Below, piece by piece: positions 26,256 to 36,283 of a stretch of 64,000 nucleotides of DNA. The notes beneath the pieces are model-generated. The model had not been told where the DNA came from and ran no database searches. It was given only the letters and a program-made list of their open reading frames with translations. The DNA comes from Nonomuraea ceibae (GTDB taxonomy: Bacteria; Actinomycetota; Actinomycetes; Streptosporangiales; Streptosporangiaceae). The stretch spans positions 62,001 through 126,000 of the forward strand of contig NZ_JAHKRO010000007.1 of assembly GCF_019396325.1 (NCBI RefSeq), read 5' to 3'. Position 1 is the stretch's first letter. Every line of letters starts with the position of its first letter. Position numbers and translations under genes: made by a program.

Positions 26256-29207
26256 ATGAAGCGCCTGTACTCAGCCGCGGCCGCGGCGATCATAGTGTTA
26301 TCAAGCCTGATACCGGTGACCGCAGCCCGTGCCGCGAACAGCGCCACGGTCTTCTACAAGTCGAGCTGGAGCAACGCCAACATCCACTACGGCATCAGCG
26401 GTACCTGGACCACCGTCCCCGGCATCGCCATGGACACCGCCTGCACCGGCTGGAAGAAGAAGACCGTCGACCTCGGCACCGCCACCACCTTCCAGGCCAC
26501 CTTCAACAACAACAGCGGCACCTGGGACAACAACACCGGCAAGAACTACACCCTCGGCACCGGCACCACCATCGTCAAGGACGGCGTGGCCACCGCCAAC
26601 GCCACGGATCCCTGCCAGGGCACCAACCCCCAGAACACCGCCACCGTCTACTACTCCACCACCTGGACCAGAGCCAACATCCACTACGGCATCGGCGGCA
26701 CCTGGACCACCGTCCCCGGCATCGCCATGGACACCGCCTGCACCGGCTGGAAAAAGAAGACCGTCGACCTCGGCACCGCCACCACCTTCCAGGCCACCTT
26801 CAACAACAACAGCGGCACCTGGGACAACAACACCGGCAAGAACTACACCCTCGGCACCGGCACCACCACCGTGAAGAACGGCGTCGTGACCGCGGGCGCG
26901 TCCGAGCCCTGTACGACCGAGCCGCCGGACACGACTCCGCCGACCGTTCCCACGAATCTGACGGCGACCGCGTCGGGCACGGCCGTCACGCTGACCTGGA
27001 CGGAGTCGACCGACAAGGTAGGCGTCACCGGCTACGAGATCAGCCGGGCCAAGGGCAACGAGACCCCGGTCGTCCGATCCGCCTCCGGCAGGACGTACAA
27101 GGACTCCGGACTGGACCCCCAAACGTCCTACACCTACAAGGTGCGGGCGCTGGACGCCGCGGGCAACAAGTCCGCGTATTCCGATGTCGTCTCGGTGAAG
27201 ACGGGCGACGGGCCGCCGCCGTCGTCCCCGGGCACTCCGCTCGGTGGTGACCCTCGCAAGGACTCCATCTACTTCGTGATGACGGCCCGGTTCTACGACG
27301 GCGACACCTCGAACGACCGGGGCGGAAGCCAGCACATCAGGTCCGGCAACGCGGTGAACAACGACCCGATGTTCCGCGGCGACTTCAAGGGCCTCATCGA
27401 AAAGCTCGACTACATCAAGGGCCTCGGATTCTCCGCGATCTGGATCACCCCGGTCGTGCTGAACCGCTCCGACTACGACTACCACGGCTACCACGGCTGG
27501 GACTTCTACCGGGTGGACACGCGTCTGGAGACGCCCGGACACACCTACCAGGACCTGATCAACAAGGCGCACGCCAAGGGCCTGAAGATCTTCCAGGACG
27601 TGGTCTACAATCACAGCTCCCGTTGGGGCGCAAAGGGCCTGTTCGTCCCGCCCATCTACGGCATACGCGACGAGCAGTGGAAATGGATGTACAGCAAGAA
27701 GGTGCCGGGCCAAGAGTACGACCCGATGGTCGAGCACCAGGGTGACGACCCCGACATGTCGGCCGAGCAGAACGAGATGGCCAAGGGGCGGCCGTACAAC
27801 GGCGACCTGTGGTCGACCGCGGAGCCCGCGGGCAACACCTGCCGGAACTGGGGAACCCCGACGCAGTGGTACAGCCCCGAGGGATACACCATCTACAACT
27901 GCCAGTGGCCGAGCCCGACCTCGGGCATGTTCCCCACGAAGTACTACCACCCGTGCTGGATCGGCAACTGGGAGGGCGAGGACTCGCGCAGTTGCTGGCT
28001 GCACGATGACCTGGCCGACTTCAACACCGAGAACGCCGACGTGCAGAAGTACCTCATCGACGCCTACAACCGGTACATCGACATGGGCGTCGACGGATTC
28101 CGCATCGACACTGCCGTGCACATCCCGCGGGTCACCTGGAACCGCCGCTTCCTGCCGGCGATCTACGACCGGGTGAAGGAGAAGTTCGGCGAGGAGAAGG
28201 CCAAGAACTTCTACGTGTTCGGCGAGGTGGCCGCCTTCGTCAACGACAAGTGGAACCGCGGTTCCGTCAACCACTCCGCGCAGTTCTTCACCTGGAAGGA
28301 GCGCAAGGAGTACAGCGCCGACGATGAGAAGGCCGCGATCGAGCAGTACAACTACGAGGGGCAGCTCGGCCCGGGCAACCAGCCCACCAGCACCAACGCC
28401 TTCCTGAACGGCAACGAGTACCACGCTCCGGACCACTCGAAGTTCTCCGGCATGAACATCATCGACATGCGCATGCACATGAACTTCTCCGACGCGCAGA
28501 ACGCCTTCAACAACGGCAAGGACTCCGACGACAGCGTCAACGACGCCACCTACAACACCGTCTACGTCGACTCCCATGACTTCGGACCGAACAAGTCGCA
28601 CAACCGCTACGCCGGCGGCACCGACGCCTGGGCCGAGAACATGAGTCTGATGTGGACCTTCCGTGGCATTCCCACGCTCTACTACGGATCGGAGATCGAG
28701 TTCCAGAAGGGCAAGCAGATCGACTGCGGGCCCAGCTGCCCGATCGCCACGACGGGCCGCGCCTACTACGGCGACAAGATCGAGGGCACCGTCACGGCGA
28801 GTGACTACGGGGTGGTCTCCAGCGCGTCGGGACCTGTCGCGACCACCTTGAGCCAGCCGCTGGTCAAGCACCTGCAGCGGCTCAACCAGATCCGCCGGAC
28901 GATCCCGGCGCTGCAGATGGGGCAGTACTCGACCGAAGGCGTGACCGGGCAGATGGCCTACAAGCGCCGCTACACCAGCGGGTCCACCGACAGCTTCGTC
29001 CTGGTCACCGTCTCCTCCGGCGCCACGTTCACCGGCATCCCCAACGGGAAGTACATCGACGCGGTCACCGGGGATGTCAAGATCGTCACCGATCAGACCC
29101 TGTCAATCGCCCTCACCGGCAAGGGCAACGTCCGCGCCTACGTGCTCGACCAGGCCGGCAACCCGGCTCCGGGCAAGATCGGAGCGGACGGGCCGTACCT
29201 CAAGTAG
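26256..29207 (+). CDS. Secreted GH13 amylase with two N-terminal CBM25 modules and an Fn3 domain
   Basis: A 983-residue exported enzyme. The signal peptide (about 27 residues, cut near AARA) is followed directly by two CBM25 modules (~28-125 and ~127-222) nearly identical to those ending the previous gene. A fibronectin type III domain (~225-319) and the GH13 domain (~331 on) follow. Catalytic residues are Asp618 (GFRIDTAVH), Glu657 (FGEVAAF) and Asp775 (DSHDFG). The catalytic domain differs from that of the upstream amylase and resembles bacterial maltogenic or malto-oligosaccharide-forming enzymes. ATG at 26256 has AAGGA upstream. Codon 15 is TTA. It lies 68 bases after the first amylase and is probably co-transcribed. 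Confidence 0.94.
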   Translation: MKRLYSAAAAAIIVLSSLIPVTAARAANSATVFYKSSWSNANIHYGISGTWTTVPGIAMDTACTGWKKKTVDLGTATTFQATFNNNSGTWDNNTGKNYTLGTGTTIVKDGVATANATDPCQGTNPQNTATVYYSTTWTRANIHYGIGGTWTTVPGIAMDTACTGWKKKTVDLGTATTFQATFNNNSGTWDNNTGKNYTLGTGTTTVKNGVVTAGASEPCTTEPPDTTPPTVPTNLTATASGTAVTLTWTESTDKVGVTGYEISRAKGNETPVVRSASGRTYKDSGLDPQTSYTYKVRALDAAGNKSAYSDVVSVKTGDGPPPSSPGTPLGGDPRKDSIYFVMTARFYDGDTSNDRGGSQHIRSGNAVNNDPMFRGDFKGLIEKLDYIKGLGFSAIWITPVVLNRSDYDYHGYHGWDFYRVDTRLETPGHTYQDLINKAHAKGLKIFQDVVYNHSSRWGAKGLFVPPIYGIRDEQWKWMYSKKVPGQEYDPMVEHQGDDPDMSAEQNEMAKGRPYNGDLWSTAEPAGNTCRNWGTPTQWYSPEGYTIYNCQWPSPTSGMFPTKYYHPCWIGNWEGEDSRSCWLHDDLADFNTENADVQKYLIDAYNRYIDMGVDGFRIDTAVHIPRVTWNRRFLPAIYDRVKEKFGEEKAKNFYVFGEVAAFVNDKWNRGSVNHSAQFFTWKERKEYSADDEKAAIEQYNYEGQLGPGNQPTSTNAFLNGNEYHAPDHSKFSGMNIIDMRMHMNFSDAQNAFNNGKDSDDSVNDATYNTVYVDSHDFGPNKSHNRYAGGTDAWAENMSLMWTFRGIPTLYYGSEIEFQKGKQIDCGPSCPIATTGRAYYGDKIEGTVTASDYGVVSSASGPVATTLSQPLVKHLQRLNQIRRTIPALQMGQYSTEGVTGQMAYKRRYTSGSTDSFVLVTVSSGATFTGIPNGKYIDAVTGDVKIVTDQTLSIALTGKGNVRAYVLDQAGNPAPGKIGADGPYLK
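26352..26900 (+). repeat. CBM25 DNA repeat, copy 2 (two modules)
   Basis: Second copy of the block at 25621-26172, here at the 5' end of the downstream amylase. The near-identity at DNA level, including synonymous positions, implies a recent duplication or ongoing gene conversion. Confidence 0.85.
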
Positions 29208-29211
29208 TTCC

Positions 29212-29916
29212 TTAAGAGATGGAGCGGGGAGCGCGCGGTGGTGCGCTCCCCGCTTCGGCCGGTCCCGGGACCGGCCCGTTCAGCAGTGCGGCGGGCAGGG
29301 CTTCGGTCAGATGGCGCTGCACGGTGGGGCCCGTGGCGGCCACCAGGTGGTCGGGCGAGGCGGAGGCGACGGGTTCGAGCTTGAGGACGTAGCGGATCAC
29401 GACCAGGCCGATGAGCTGAGTGGCGGCCAGCGCGGCCCGGGTAGGTGCCTCCTGTTCGCCGATACCAAGGTGCTCGAGCACCGGCCGCAGGACCTGGGTG
29501 GTGAGGAACTCGCGCAGGAGCCGCGCGATCCACTCGTTGCTCAAGCTGGAGCCCAGCAACGCCGCGGCCGCGCTGCCGGCGGGAGAGTCCCAGATGCCCA
29601 GGATGGCCCGCACCAAGGCGGCGCCGAGCTCGGCGCGAGGTGCCGTCAGGACCTTCGGCATCAGGTCCGCCGGGTCGAACGGGGCGCTGACGCAGGCCAG
29701 GAAGAGCTTGTCCTTCGCGCCGAAATAGTGGTGAACCAGCGCCGGGTCGACCTCGGCGCGGGTGGCGACGGCCCTGATGGAGGCGCTGTCGTAACCCTTG
29801 TCGGCGAACAGGTGGCGGGCAGCGGCGAGGATCGCCTCCCGAGTGTCGGGATTGCCGGGGCGGCGTCCGGCCCGCAAACGCGCGATCGGGCTGTCGCGGT
29901 CGCTCGTCTGATTCAC
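29212..29916 (-). CDS. TetR-family regulator of the molybdenum hydroxylase operon
   Basis: A 234-residue TetR protein. The N-terminal HTH includes IRAVATRAEVDPALVHHYFG, the recognition helix typical of the family, and the C-terminal ligand domain is all-helical. GTG at 29916 overlaps the stop of the large hydroxylase subunit by four bases, so it is translated as the last gene of that operon and probably regulates it. The ligand is unknown; an aldehyde or aromatic substrate of the enzyme is likely. Its 3' end contains the terminator hairpin at 29224-29253. Confidence 0.88.
   Translation of the reverse strand: MNQTSDRDSPIARLRAGRRPGNPDTREAILAAARHLFADKGYDSASIRAVATRAEVDPALVHHYFGAKDKLFLACVSAPFDPADLMPKVLTAPRAELGAALVRAILGIWDSPAGSAAAALLGSSLSNEWIARLLREFLTTQVLRPVLEHLGIGEQEAPTRAALAATQLIGLVVIRYVLKLEPVASASPDHLVAATGPTVQRHLTEALPAALLNGPVPGPAEAGSAPPRAPRSIS
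29224..29253 (+). terminator. Bidirectional hairpin between amylase and tetR
   Basis: GCGGGGAGCGC, an eight-base loop and GCGCTCCCCGC form an 11-base-pair stem 17 bases after the amylase stop. It lies inside the last codons of the convergent TetR gene, so the sequence serves both as coding DNA and as terminator. Confidence 0.75.
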
Positions 29917-32183
29917 AGCAGTTTGTCGAGGGTGATGGGCAGGTCGAGGACACGTCTGCCGGTGGCGTGCCGTACGGCGTTGGCCACGGCGGCGGCGACG
30001 CCGGTGATGCCGACCTCGCCGATGCCGAGCAGGCCGAGCGGCGTCGTGGGGTCGGGCTCGTTCAGGTAGTGCACGTCGATGTGGGGGACGTCGGCGTGCA
30101 CCGGCAGGTGATACTCCGACAGACTCGGGTTGACGATCCGCCCGTCGCGGCCGTCGATGAGGGTCTGCTCCGACAGGGCCATGCCGATGCCCATCACGAT
30201 GCCGCCACGCAGCTGACTGGCCGCCGTCTTGGCGTTGATCACGGTGCCGACGTCGAAGACGCCGAGCCAGCGCGAGACGCGTACCTCCATGGTGTCGGGA
30301 TCCACCCGGACCTCGCAGAACTGCGCGCCGGTCGCCGCCCGCACCTTCCGGCGTCGTTCGAGCACGGTGCGGGCGACGAAGCCGAGCATGCCCGCCTTGG
30401 ACTCGGCTTCCAGGTGGTCGCGGCCGGCCGCGGTCAGGATCTCGGCGTAGGTCTGGCTGCCGCGGGCGTGGTGGAGGCCGCCGTCGCGGGCCTGCAGCTC
30501 CTCCAGCTTGCGGCCGCGCAGGGGTGAGCCGGGCGCCCGGCGGGCCAGGGCGAGGGCGGACTTCTTCAGCTTGGCGCAGGCGTCGATCACGCCCGCCGCC
30601 GCGCTGGCGGTCTGCACCGAGCCGATCGCACCGGGGCCGGGCGGCAGGTCGGAGTCGCCGTACTCCACATGGACGGACTCCAGCGGGACGCCCATCTCGT
30701 CGGCGGCGATCTGGGCCTGCACGGTCGCGGTGCCCATGCCCATCTCGTGCATGCCGCTGCGCACCACGAGCGTGCCGTCGGCCTCCAGCCGGACGGTGAC
30801 CTGCGCGGGCATGCGCATCGACGGGTGGAAGGCGGTTGCCACGCCCATGCCGACCAGCCAGCGGCCGTCGCGCATGACGCCGGGGCGCGGGTCGCGCTCG
30901 CTCCAGCCGAACCGCTCGGCGCCCAGCGCGTACGCCTCCTTGAGCATGCGGTGGGTGAACCGCTGCCCGCCCACCGGGCCCCGCTCGGGCTCGTTGCGCA
31001 TGCGCAGCTCGATCGGATCCATGCCCAGTTGCCAGGCGAGTTCGTCCATGGCCGATTCCACGGCGAAGGTGCCGATGGACTCGCCGGGGGCGCGCATGAA
31101 GGTGTTGGGCAGCAGGTCGAGCTGGACGACGTTCTGGGCCAGATGGATGTTGGGAGCGGCGTACAGGTGGTGGGAGGCCGCGGTGATCGGCTCGGGCATG
31201 CCGCCGATCCGGGCGGTTCTGGAGACGCTGGTGTGGATCAGTGCGGTCAGCCGTCCTGCCGCGTCAGCGCCGAGCGCGACCCGCTGGGCGCTGGGGGTGC
31301 GGCCGCCGACGGTGTGGTAGACGCCCGCTCGGGTGAGCGCGAGCCGTACGGCGCGGCCGGTCGCCCGTGCCGCCAGCGCGGCCAGCAGGGTGCCCGCCCA
31401 GGCGCGCGACTTGCCGCCGAACGCGCCGCCGACGTACGGCGACAGGATCCGGACCGACGTCTCCGGCACCCCGAACCGCTGCGCCAGGTGTTTGCGCAGC
31501 CAGGGGATGTTCTGCGCGCCCTCGTGCAGCGTCAGGTGGTCGCCGTCCCACACGGCGGTCGTGGCGTGCGGCTCGATCGCGTTGTGGTTGTACGGCGGCG
31601 TGCTGAAGCGCAGGTCCACCGAGACCGGCGCGGCGGCCAGCGCGGCGTGCGCGTCTCCCTTGTCGGCCCCGCTCTCCATGATCGGAATGCCCTTTTCCGG
31701 GACCGCGTTCGGCTCTTCGGCCGCGAAGTCCACCGAGGCGGGCAGCTCCTGGTACGACGGCCGCACCAGCGACGCCGCGTACCGGGCCGTCTCGGGCGTC
31801 TCGGCGACCACGACCGCGATCGGCTGACCGTTCCAGTGCACCTCGTCCGTGGCCAGGTAGTTGACCGAGGTGCCCGAGGCGATCGAGCTGAGGTCGAGGA
31901 CACTCATCTTGGGCGCGGGCTTCATCGCCGGCGCGTTCTCGTGGGTGAGCACGTCGATCACGCCACGCACCGCGCGTGCCGCCGTCGTGTCGAGGGCGGT
32001 GATGCGGCCGCGCGCGATCGTGGCGTGCACGAGCGCCGCGTAGGCCAGGTCCGGATAAGGGAACTCGGCGGCGAAGCGAGCCTGGCCGGTCGTCTTGGCC
32101 GGGCCGTCGCGCCGGTCGACGCCCTGGCCGACGTACGTGGACTTGCCGGTCGCGGGCTCGGTCTCGGCGTACTTGACGCTCAT
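29913..32183 (-). CDS. paoC: Molybdenum-binding subunit of a PaoABC-type aldehyde/xanthine dehydrogenase
   Basis: A 756-residue large subunit of the xanthine dehydrogenase family. The molybdopterin-binding segment is [13 protein letters not shown], and the catalytic glutamate lies in [18 protein letters not shown] near the C-terminus. It oxidises a substrate (aldehydes in the Pao group) with water as oxygen source and passes electrons to the FeS and FAD subunits. ATG at 32183 overlaps the stop of the FAD subunit (ATGA). The gene order FeS-FAD-Mo matches paoABC/yagTSR. No Tat signal is visible in any subunit, so the enzyme should be cytoplasmic, unlike the E. coli periplasmic PaoABC. Accessory MoCo genes are not in the window. 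Confidence 0.92.
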   Translation of the reverse strand: MSVKYAETEPATGKSTYVGQGVDRRDGPAKTTGQARFAAEFPYPDLAYAALVHATIARGRITALDTTAARAVRGVIDVLTHENAPAMKPAPKMSVLDLSSIASGTSVNYLATDEVHWNGQPIAVVVAETPETARYAASLVRPSYQELPASVDFAAEEPNAVPEKGIPIMESGADKGDAHAALAAAPVSVDLRFSTPPYNHNAIEPHATTAVWDGDHLTLHEGAQNIPWLRKHLAQRFGVPETSVRILSPYVGGAFGGKSRAWAGTLLAALAARATGRAVRLALTRAGVYHTVGGRTPSAQRVALGADAAGRLTALIHTSVSRTARIGGMPEPITAASHHLYAAPNIHLAQNVVQLDLLPNTFMRAPGESIGTFAVESAMDELAWQLGMDPIELRMRNEPERGPVGGQRFTHRMLKEAYALGAERFGWSERDPRPGVMRDGRWLVGMGVATAFHPSMRMPAQVTVRLEADGTLVVRSGMHEMGMGTATVQAQIAADEMGVPLESVHVEYGDSDLPPGPGAIGSVQTASAAAGVIDACAKLKKSALALARRAPGSPLRGRKLEELQARDGGLHHARGSQTYAEILTAAGRDHLEAESKAGMLGFVARTVLERRRKVRAATGAQFCEVRVDPDTMEVRVSRWLGVFDVGTVINAKTAASQLRGGIVMGIGMALSEQTLIDGRDGRIVNPSLSEYHLPVHADVPHIDVHYLNEPDPTTPLGLLGIGEVGITGVAAAVANAVRHATGRRVLDLPITLDKLL

Positions 32184-33169
32184 CGCGCCGCTCCCTCGTT
32201 CAGCTCGCGCAGCGTGGCCACGATGGTGGAGACGGCCAGGGTCGTCTTGAACGCGTTCCCCTGCCGTACGGTCGCGGACGCGAATTCGGCCTCGGCCGCC
32301 CGGCGGAAGGCCGCATCGTCCGCGGGTCCGCCGGTCAGGAGCCGCTCGGCCTCCCGGGCACGCCAGGGTTTGGGCGCCACGCCGCCGAGCGCCAGCCGTA
32401 CCTCGCTGATCGTCCCGTCGTCAACCCCCAGGGCCGCGGCGACCGAGACCAGGGCGAAGGCGTAGGAGGCGCGGTCGCGGACCTTGCGGTAGCGGGAGCG
32501 GGCCGCGACCGGAACGGGCGGCAGCTCGACCGCCGTGATCAGGTCACCGGCCTCCAGCGCGGTCTCGACCTGCGGAGTGTCGCCGGGCAGCCGGTGCAGG
32601 CCGGCCAGCGGGACGCGCCGCGTGCCGCTCACGCCGCGCACCTCCACCTCGGCGTCCAGCGCGGCCAGCGCCACGCACATGTCGGACGGGTGGGCGGCGA
32701 TGCAGTGGTCGCTCACGCCCAGGATCGCGCAGCCGCGGTTGAACCCCTCCAGCGCGTCACAGCCGCTGCCCGGCTCGCGCTTGTTGCAGGCCGAGGCGAT
32801 GTCGTAGAAGTAGGGGCAGCGGGTGCGTTGCAGCAGGTTGCCGCCCACGGTGGCCATGTTCCGGAGCTGGCCGGAGGCTCCCGACAGTAGCGCCTGCGAC
32901 AGCACCGGATAGCGGGCGCGCACCCGCCGGTCGGCGGCCAGGGTGCTGTTGCGCACCATCGCGCCGACCCGCAGCCCGCCGCCGGGCAGCTCCTCCACCG
33001 TGTCGTACGGCAGGCCGGTGACGTCCACAAGGGTGTCGGGCTGCTCGACGCCCTCGCGCATCAGGTCGACCAGGTTGGTGCCGCCGCCCAGGAACTTCGT
33101 GCCGGGCTCGGCGGCGGCCTGGACCGCCGACTCGACGTCGGCAGCCTTGACGTAGGCGAACGGTCTCAT
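32180..33169 (-). CDS. paoB: FAD-binding subunit of the PaoABC-type dehydrogenase
   Basis: A 329-residue FAD subunit. FAD-contact motifs are [18 protein letters not shown] and [19 protein letters not shown]. Between residues ~120 and 155 is an insertion with several cysteines ([22 protein letters not shown]) as in E. coli PaoB, where an extra [4Fe-4S] cluster is bound. It passes electrons from the FeS centres to an external acceptor. ATG at 33169 overlaps the stop of the FeS subunit; a much longer reading to 34156 runs antisense through the divergent tetR and is rejected. Confidence 0.92.
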   Translation of the reverse strand: MRPFAYVKAADVESAVQAAAEPGTKFLGGGTNLVDLMREGVEQPDTLVDVTGLPYDTVEELPGGGLRVGAMVRNSTLAADRRVRARYPVLSQALLSGASGQLRNMATVGGNLLQRTRCPYFYDIASACNKREPGSGCDALEGFNRGCAILGVSDHCIAAHPSDMCVALAALDAEVEVRGVSGTRRVPLAGLHRLPGDTPQVETALEAGDLITAVELPPVPVAARSRYRKVRDRASYAFALVSVAAALGVDDGTISEVRLALGGVAPKPWRAREAERLLTGGPADDAAFRRAAEAEFASATVRQGNAFKTTLAVSTIVATLRELNEGAAR

Positions 33170-33639
33170 CCTGAGACCTCCATGATCGCGTCCACGATGC
33201 CGTTGTAGGCGCCGCAGCGGCACAGGTTGCCGCTCATCCGCTCCCTGACCTCGGCCTCGGTCAATGGCCCGGAGTCGGCCACGGCGCTGGGCATCCCCGC
33301 GGTGTGCTCGGCCAGCATGCCGATCGCCGAGCAGATCTGGCCTGGGGTGCAGTAGCCGCACTGGAAGCCGTCGTGGCGGATGAACGCCTCCTGCAGCGGA
33401 TGCGACACCCCCTCGATCGTGGTGATCTCGCGGCCGTCGTACTGGACGGCCAGCGCCAGGCAGGAGTTGATCCGCACGCCGTCGGCCAGCACCGTGCACG
33501 CGCCGCAGGCGCCCTGGTCGCAGCCCTTCTTCGGCCCTGTCACGCCGAGCCGCTCGCGCAGCGCGTCCAGCAGGCTGACCCACGGCTCCACCTCGAGCGA
33601 GGCGACGGAGCCGTTCACCTTCATCCGTATCTCGGGCAC
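33166..33639 (-). CDS. paoA: [2Fe-2S] subunit of the PaoABC-type dehydrogenase
   Basis: A 157-residue small subunit with two [2Fe-2S] clusters. The plant-ferredoxin-type ligands lie in [14 protein letters not shown] plus a later Cys, and the second cluster in CGYCTPGQ with [12 protein letters not shown] at 33639 has AGGAG six bases upstream. No twin-arginine leader precedes the ferredoxin domain. It is the first gene of the paoABC-tetR operon and is divergent from the tetR-P450 pair, sharing a 95-base A/T-rich control region. Confidence 0.93.
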   Translation of the reverse strand: MPEIRMKVNGSVASLEVEPWVSLLDALRERLGVTGPKKGCDQGACGACTVLADGVRINSCLALAVQYDGREITTIEGVSHPLQEAFIRHDGFQCGYCTPGQICSAIGMLAEHTAGMPSAVADSGPLTEAEVRERMSGNLCRCGAYNGIVDAIMEVSG

Positions 33640-33676
33640 GGGCTTCTCCTGCCGGGTCCAGCATTGGAACTTCGCT

Positions 33677-33693
33677 TGATGTTATGATTATCA
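33677..33693. promoter_or_regulatory. Candidate operator between paoA and the divergent tetR
   Basis: TGATGTTATGATTATCA is an imperfect inverted repeat (5 of 7 arm positions pair) in the only A/T-rich patch of the 95-base divergent spacer. It overlaps likely -10 regions for both directions, the place expected for a TetR operator. Either of the two TetR proteins could use it. Confidence 0.4.
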
Positions 33694-33734
33694 GTGTGTC
33701 ACAGCGAGACGGTGACGGTCCAGGGGAGGCGCGG

Positions 33735-34556
33735 ATGCCGGACACCGACGGCCGCGTTCCCGTCGACCTCGTGGAGGCCGCCCTGCGGGCCGCCGAACGG
33801 CTGGGCAAGGACGTCGCCGACGTGCCCGTCCTGGCGATCGCCCAGGAGGCCGGCGTCTCCCGGAGCACCCTGCTGCGCCGCGTCGGCGGCTCCCGCCAGG
33901 CCCTCGACGCGGCCGTACGCGCCGCCGGGGTGGACCCCGGCGGGCAGCGCCCGGTGCGCGAACGCGCGATCGAGGCGGGCGCCCGCCTGATCGGCGAGCA
34001 CGGCCTGGCCGCCCTCACCCTCGACGCGGTCGCCACCGCCGCCCGCTGCTCGCTGCCCAGCCTGTACGTCACCTTCGGCGGCCGGGACGAATTGCTGCGG
34101 ACCATCTTCGAACGCCACATGCCGCTCCTGAACGTCGAGGACGTGGTCACCGACACGCCCGCCGACCTGAGCCGGACCGTGAACCGGATCTACCTGCTGC
34201 TGGCCGAAGCGCTCACCCGCGAGCCCAGGGTGATGCCGGCCATGCTCGCCGAAGCGCTGGCCCGTCCGGGCGAGCCCGCCCTGCGGCGCCTGCTGGAGCA
34301 CTTCACCCCCCGCAAGCTCGCCGGCCTCGGCGGATGGCTGGCCAACGAAATGGCAGCCGGACGCATCCGCCCCCTGCCGATGCCGCTGCTCATCCAGCAG
34401 CTCATCGCCCCGGCCGTGATGCACTTCGTGCTGCGCCCCGCCCTCGACCAGGTCCCCGGCTTCGACCTGCCCAGCATGGAGGAGACCTGTGCGGTCTTCG
34501 CCGAGGCGTTCCTGCGCGCCGTCGCCACCCCCGAAGCCGGGATCGAGCACACGTAG
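33735..34556 (+). CDS. TetR-like regulator with two HTH units
   Basis: A 273-residue regulator. ATG at 33735 has GGGGAGG five bases upstream; starts at 33684 or 33696 lack this. Residues ~30-57 ([19 protein letters not shown]) form one TetR-like helix-turn-helix. Residues ~91-120 ([19 protein letters not shown]) form a second, complete one, followed by a single helical ligand domain. Two DNA-binding units in one TetR chain are uncommon. It is divergent from paoABC and 31 bases upstream of the P450 gene, so it may control both. Its ligand is unknown. Confidence 0.88.
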   Translation: MPDTDGRVPVDLVEAALRAAERLGKDVADVPVLAIAQEAGVSRSTLLRRVGGSRQALDAAVRAAGVDPGGQRPVRERAIEAGARLIGEHGLAALTLDAVATAARCSLPSLYVTFGGRDELLRTIFERHMPLLNVEDVVTDTPADLSRTVNRIYLLLAEALTREPRVMPAMLAEALARPGEPALRRLLEHFTPRKLAGLGGWLANEMAAGRIRPLPMPLLIQQLIAPAVMHFVLRPALDQVPGFDLPSMEETCAVFAEAFLRAVATPEAGIEHT

Positions 34557-34587
34557 GCCCCACCCACCACCTCGCAAGGAGCAGACC

Positions 34588-35790
34588 ATGTCCGAAGCTC
34601 CACAACTGCCGGTCCAGATGCGACGCGACGGGTTCGACCCCGTCGAGGAGCTGACCCGGATCCGCGACGGCGAAGGCGTCGTGCGGACGATGACGCCGTT
34701 CGGCATGCCCGCCTATATGCTCTGCCGTTTCGACGACGTCCGCCAGATGCTGTCGGACCCGGTCCGGTTCAGCAGCAACAGGCCCGCCCCGTTCACCCTG
34801 GCCGCCGGAAGCGACATCAGCGAGGACGATCAGGCCCGGCTGCGGGCCGGCAACCTGATCGGATTCGACCCGCCGGAGCACACGCGGCTGCGCAAGATGC
34901 TCACCGCCGAGTTCACGATGCGCAGGATGCGCCGGCTCGAACCACGCATCACCGAGATCGTCGAATCCGCCCTCGACGACCTGGAGCGCGCGGGCAAGCC
35001 GGCCGACCTGATCGCCCACTTCGCGCTGCCGGTGCCGTCCCTGGTGATCTGCGAACTGCTGGGCGTGCCCTACTCCGACCGCGGCGAGTTCCAGGCACGC
35101 TCGGCCCGCATGCTGGACATGTCGTCACCGATGCAGGAGCGGCTGGCGGCATCGCGGGAGAACCGCGCGTACATGGCCGGCCTGGTCGCCGAGGCGCAGG
35201 CGCGACCCGGCGAGGACATGCTGGGCATGCTGGTCCGCGAACACGGCGACGACCTCAGCACCGACGAGCTCGTCGGCATCTCGGGGCTGCTGCTGATCGC
35301 CGGGCACGAGACCACCGCCAACATGCTCGGCCTGGGTGTCCTGGCCCTGCTGCGCCACCCCGACCAGCTCGCCATGGTCCGCGACGACCCCGCCCGGATC
35401 GAACCGGCCGTGGAGGAGTTGCTGCGCTGGCTGTCCATCCTGCACACGATGCCGCCCCGCATCACCACGACCGACGTGGAGATCGCCGGGCAGACCATCC
35501 CGGCGGGGTCGCTCGTGACCGCCTCCCTGCCCGCCGCCAACCGCGACCCCGCCTTCATCGACGATCCCGACCGCCTCGACATCACCCGCGGAGACCTCGG
35601 CCACCTCGCGTTCGGCCACGGCGTGCACCACTGCCTCGGAGCGCCACTGGCCCGCGCGGAGATGCGCATCGCCTTCCCCGCCCTGTTCCGGCGCTTCCCC
35701 CTCCTCGCCCTGGCCGACCCCTTCGATCAGATCGAGTACCGCGCCTTCAACGCCATCTTCGGCCTGAAGTCACTGATGCTCACCTGGTGA
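34588..35790 (+). CDS. Cytochrome P450
   Basis: A 400-residue soluble bacterial P450. The oxygen-activating I-helix motif is AGHETT, the K-helix ExxR lies in VEELLRW, and the haem-ligand loop is FGHGVHHCLG with Cys349. It hydroxylates or epoxidises a small hydrophobic compound using electrons from a ferredoxin encoded elsewhere. ATG at 34588 has AAGGAG six bases upstream. It follows the two-HTH regulator closely and is probably in the same transcript. Family resemblance is to actinobacterial CYP105/107-like enzymes; the substrate cannot be told. Confidence 0.93.
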   Translation: MSEAPQLPVQMRRDGFDPVEELTRIRDGEGVVRTMTPFGMPAYMLCRFDDVRQMLSDPVRFSSNRPAPFTLAAGSDISEDDQARLRAGNLIGFDPPEHTRLRKMLTAEFTMRRMRRLEPRITEIVESALDDLERAGKPADLIAHFALPVPSLVICELLGVPYSDRGEFQARSARMLDMSSPMQERLAASRENRAYMAGLVAEAQARPGEDMLGMLVREHGDDLSTDELVGISGLLLIAGHETTANMLGLGVLALLRHPDQLAMVRDDPARIEPAVEELLRWLSILHTMPPRITTTDVEIAGQTIPAGSLVTASLPAANRDPAFIDDPDRLDITRGDLGHLAFGHGVHHCLGAPLARAEMRIAFPALFRRFPLLALADPFDQIEYRAFNAIFGLKSLMLTW

Positions 35791-36007
35791 CATGGCAGGC
35801 GCGGGAGGAACTCTTTTCGCGTCTGAATCAACGGGCTGTGAGCAGGCGTTAAGAGAAGACGTGATGATCGGCGGGACGGCGTGTCGGCGAGGCCGCGTCC
35901 AGGGACGACGTCGGCGGTGGCACGTGCCGTGTCAGGTGGAGGGGATGCGGATCACACGGTCGTCGTCGGCGGCAGGCCGCCCGCAAGATGGCCACGATCG
36001 AGTGGAA

Positions 36008-36047
36008 GGCCGGAGGGTCTTCGGCTAGTACCGAAGAGCCTCCGGCC
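36008..36047. terminator. Bidirectional terminator hairpin
   Basis: A 17-base-pair stem with one mismatch (left arm GGCCGGAGGGTCTTCGG, loop CTAGTA) lies between the convergent P450 and DUF397 genes. Nothing else is seen in 35791-36067. Confidence 0.8.
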
Positions 36048-36067
36048 GTCTCCCGTGACGGCATGTA

Positions 36068-36283
36068 CTAGAAGTCGAACTCACCCTTCTTCGCACCATC
36101 GACGAACGCTGCCCAGACGGACGGTGAGACCACATACGGAGCGAGATCGAGGCGCTCCGTGTCGCGCAAGCCCACCCGGCCGTCAGGCAGGGGCGCCACT
36201 TCCAAGCAGTCACCGCTATCGCCAGAGCGGGTGGCCTTCCGCCATGCAGCGTTCTTGAGAAGTTCTTCGGTCAGTTCGTCCAT
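36068..36283 (-). CDS. DUF397 protein
   Basis: A 71-residue protein with the family pattern: WRKATRSGDSGDCLEVAPL, then VGLRDTE and SVWAAFVDGAKKGEFDF at the C-terminus. DUF397 proteins are encoded beside Scr1-type XRE regulators throughout actinobacteria and behave as small partners of them. The start overlaps the stop of the XRE gene by 13 bases, so the two are translated together. Confidence 0.9.
   Translation of the reverse strand: MDELTEELLKNAAWRKATRSGDSGDCLEVAPLPDGRVGLRDTERLDLAPYVVSPSVWAAFVDGAKKGEFDF

Noticed and set aside
33170..34156. N-terminal extension of the FAD subunit to more than 650 residues
   Set aside because: The extension runs antisense through paoA and the divergent tetR; ATG at 33169 with a four-base overlap fits the family length.
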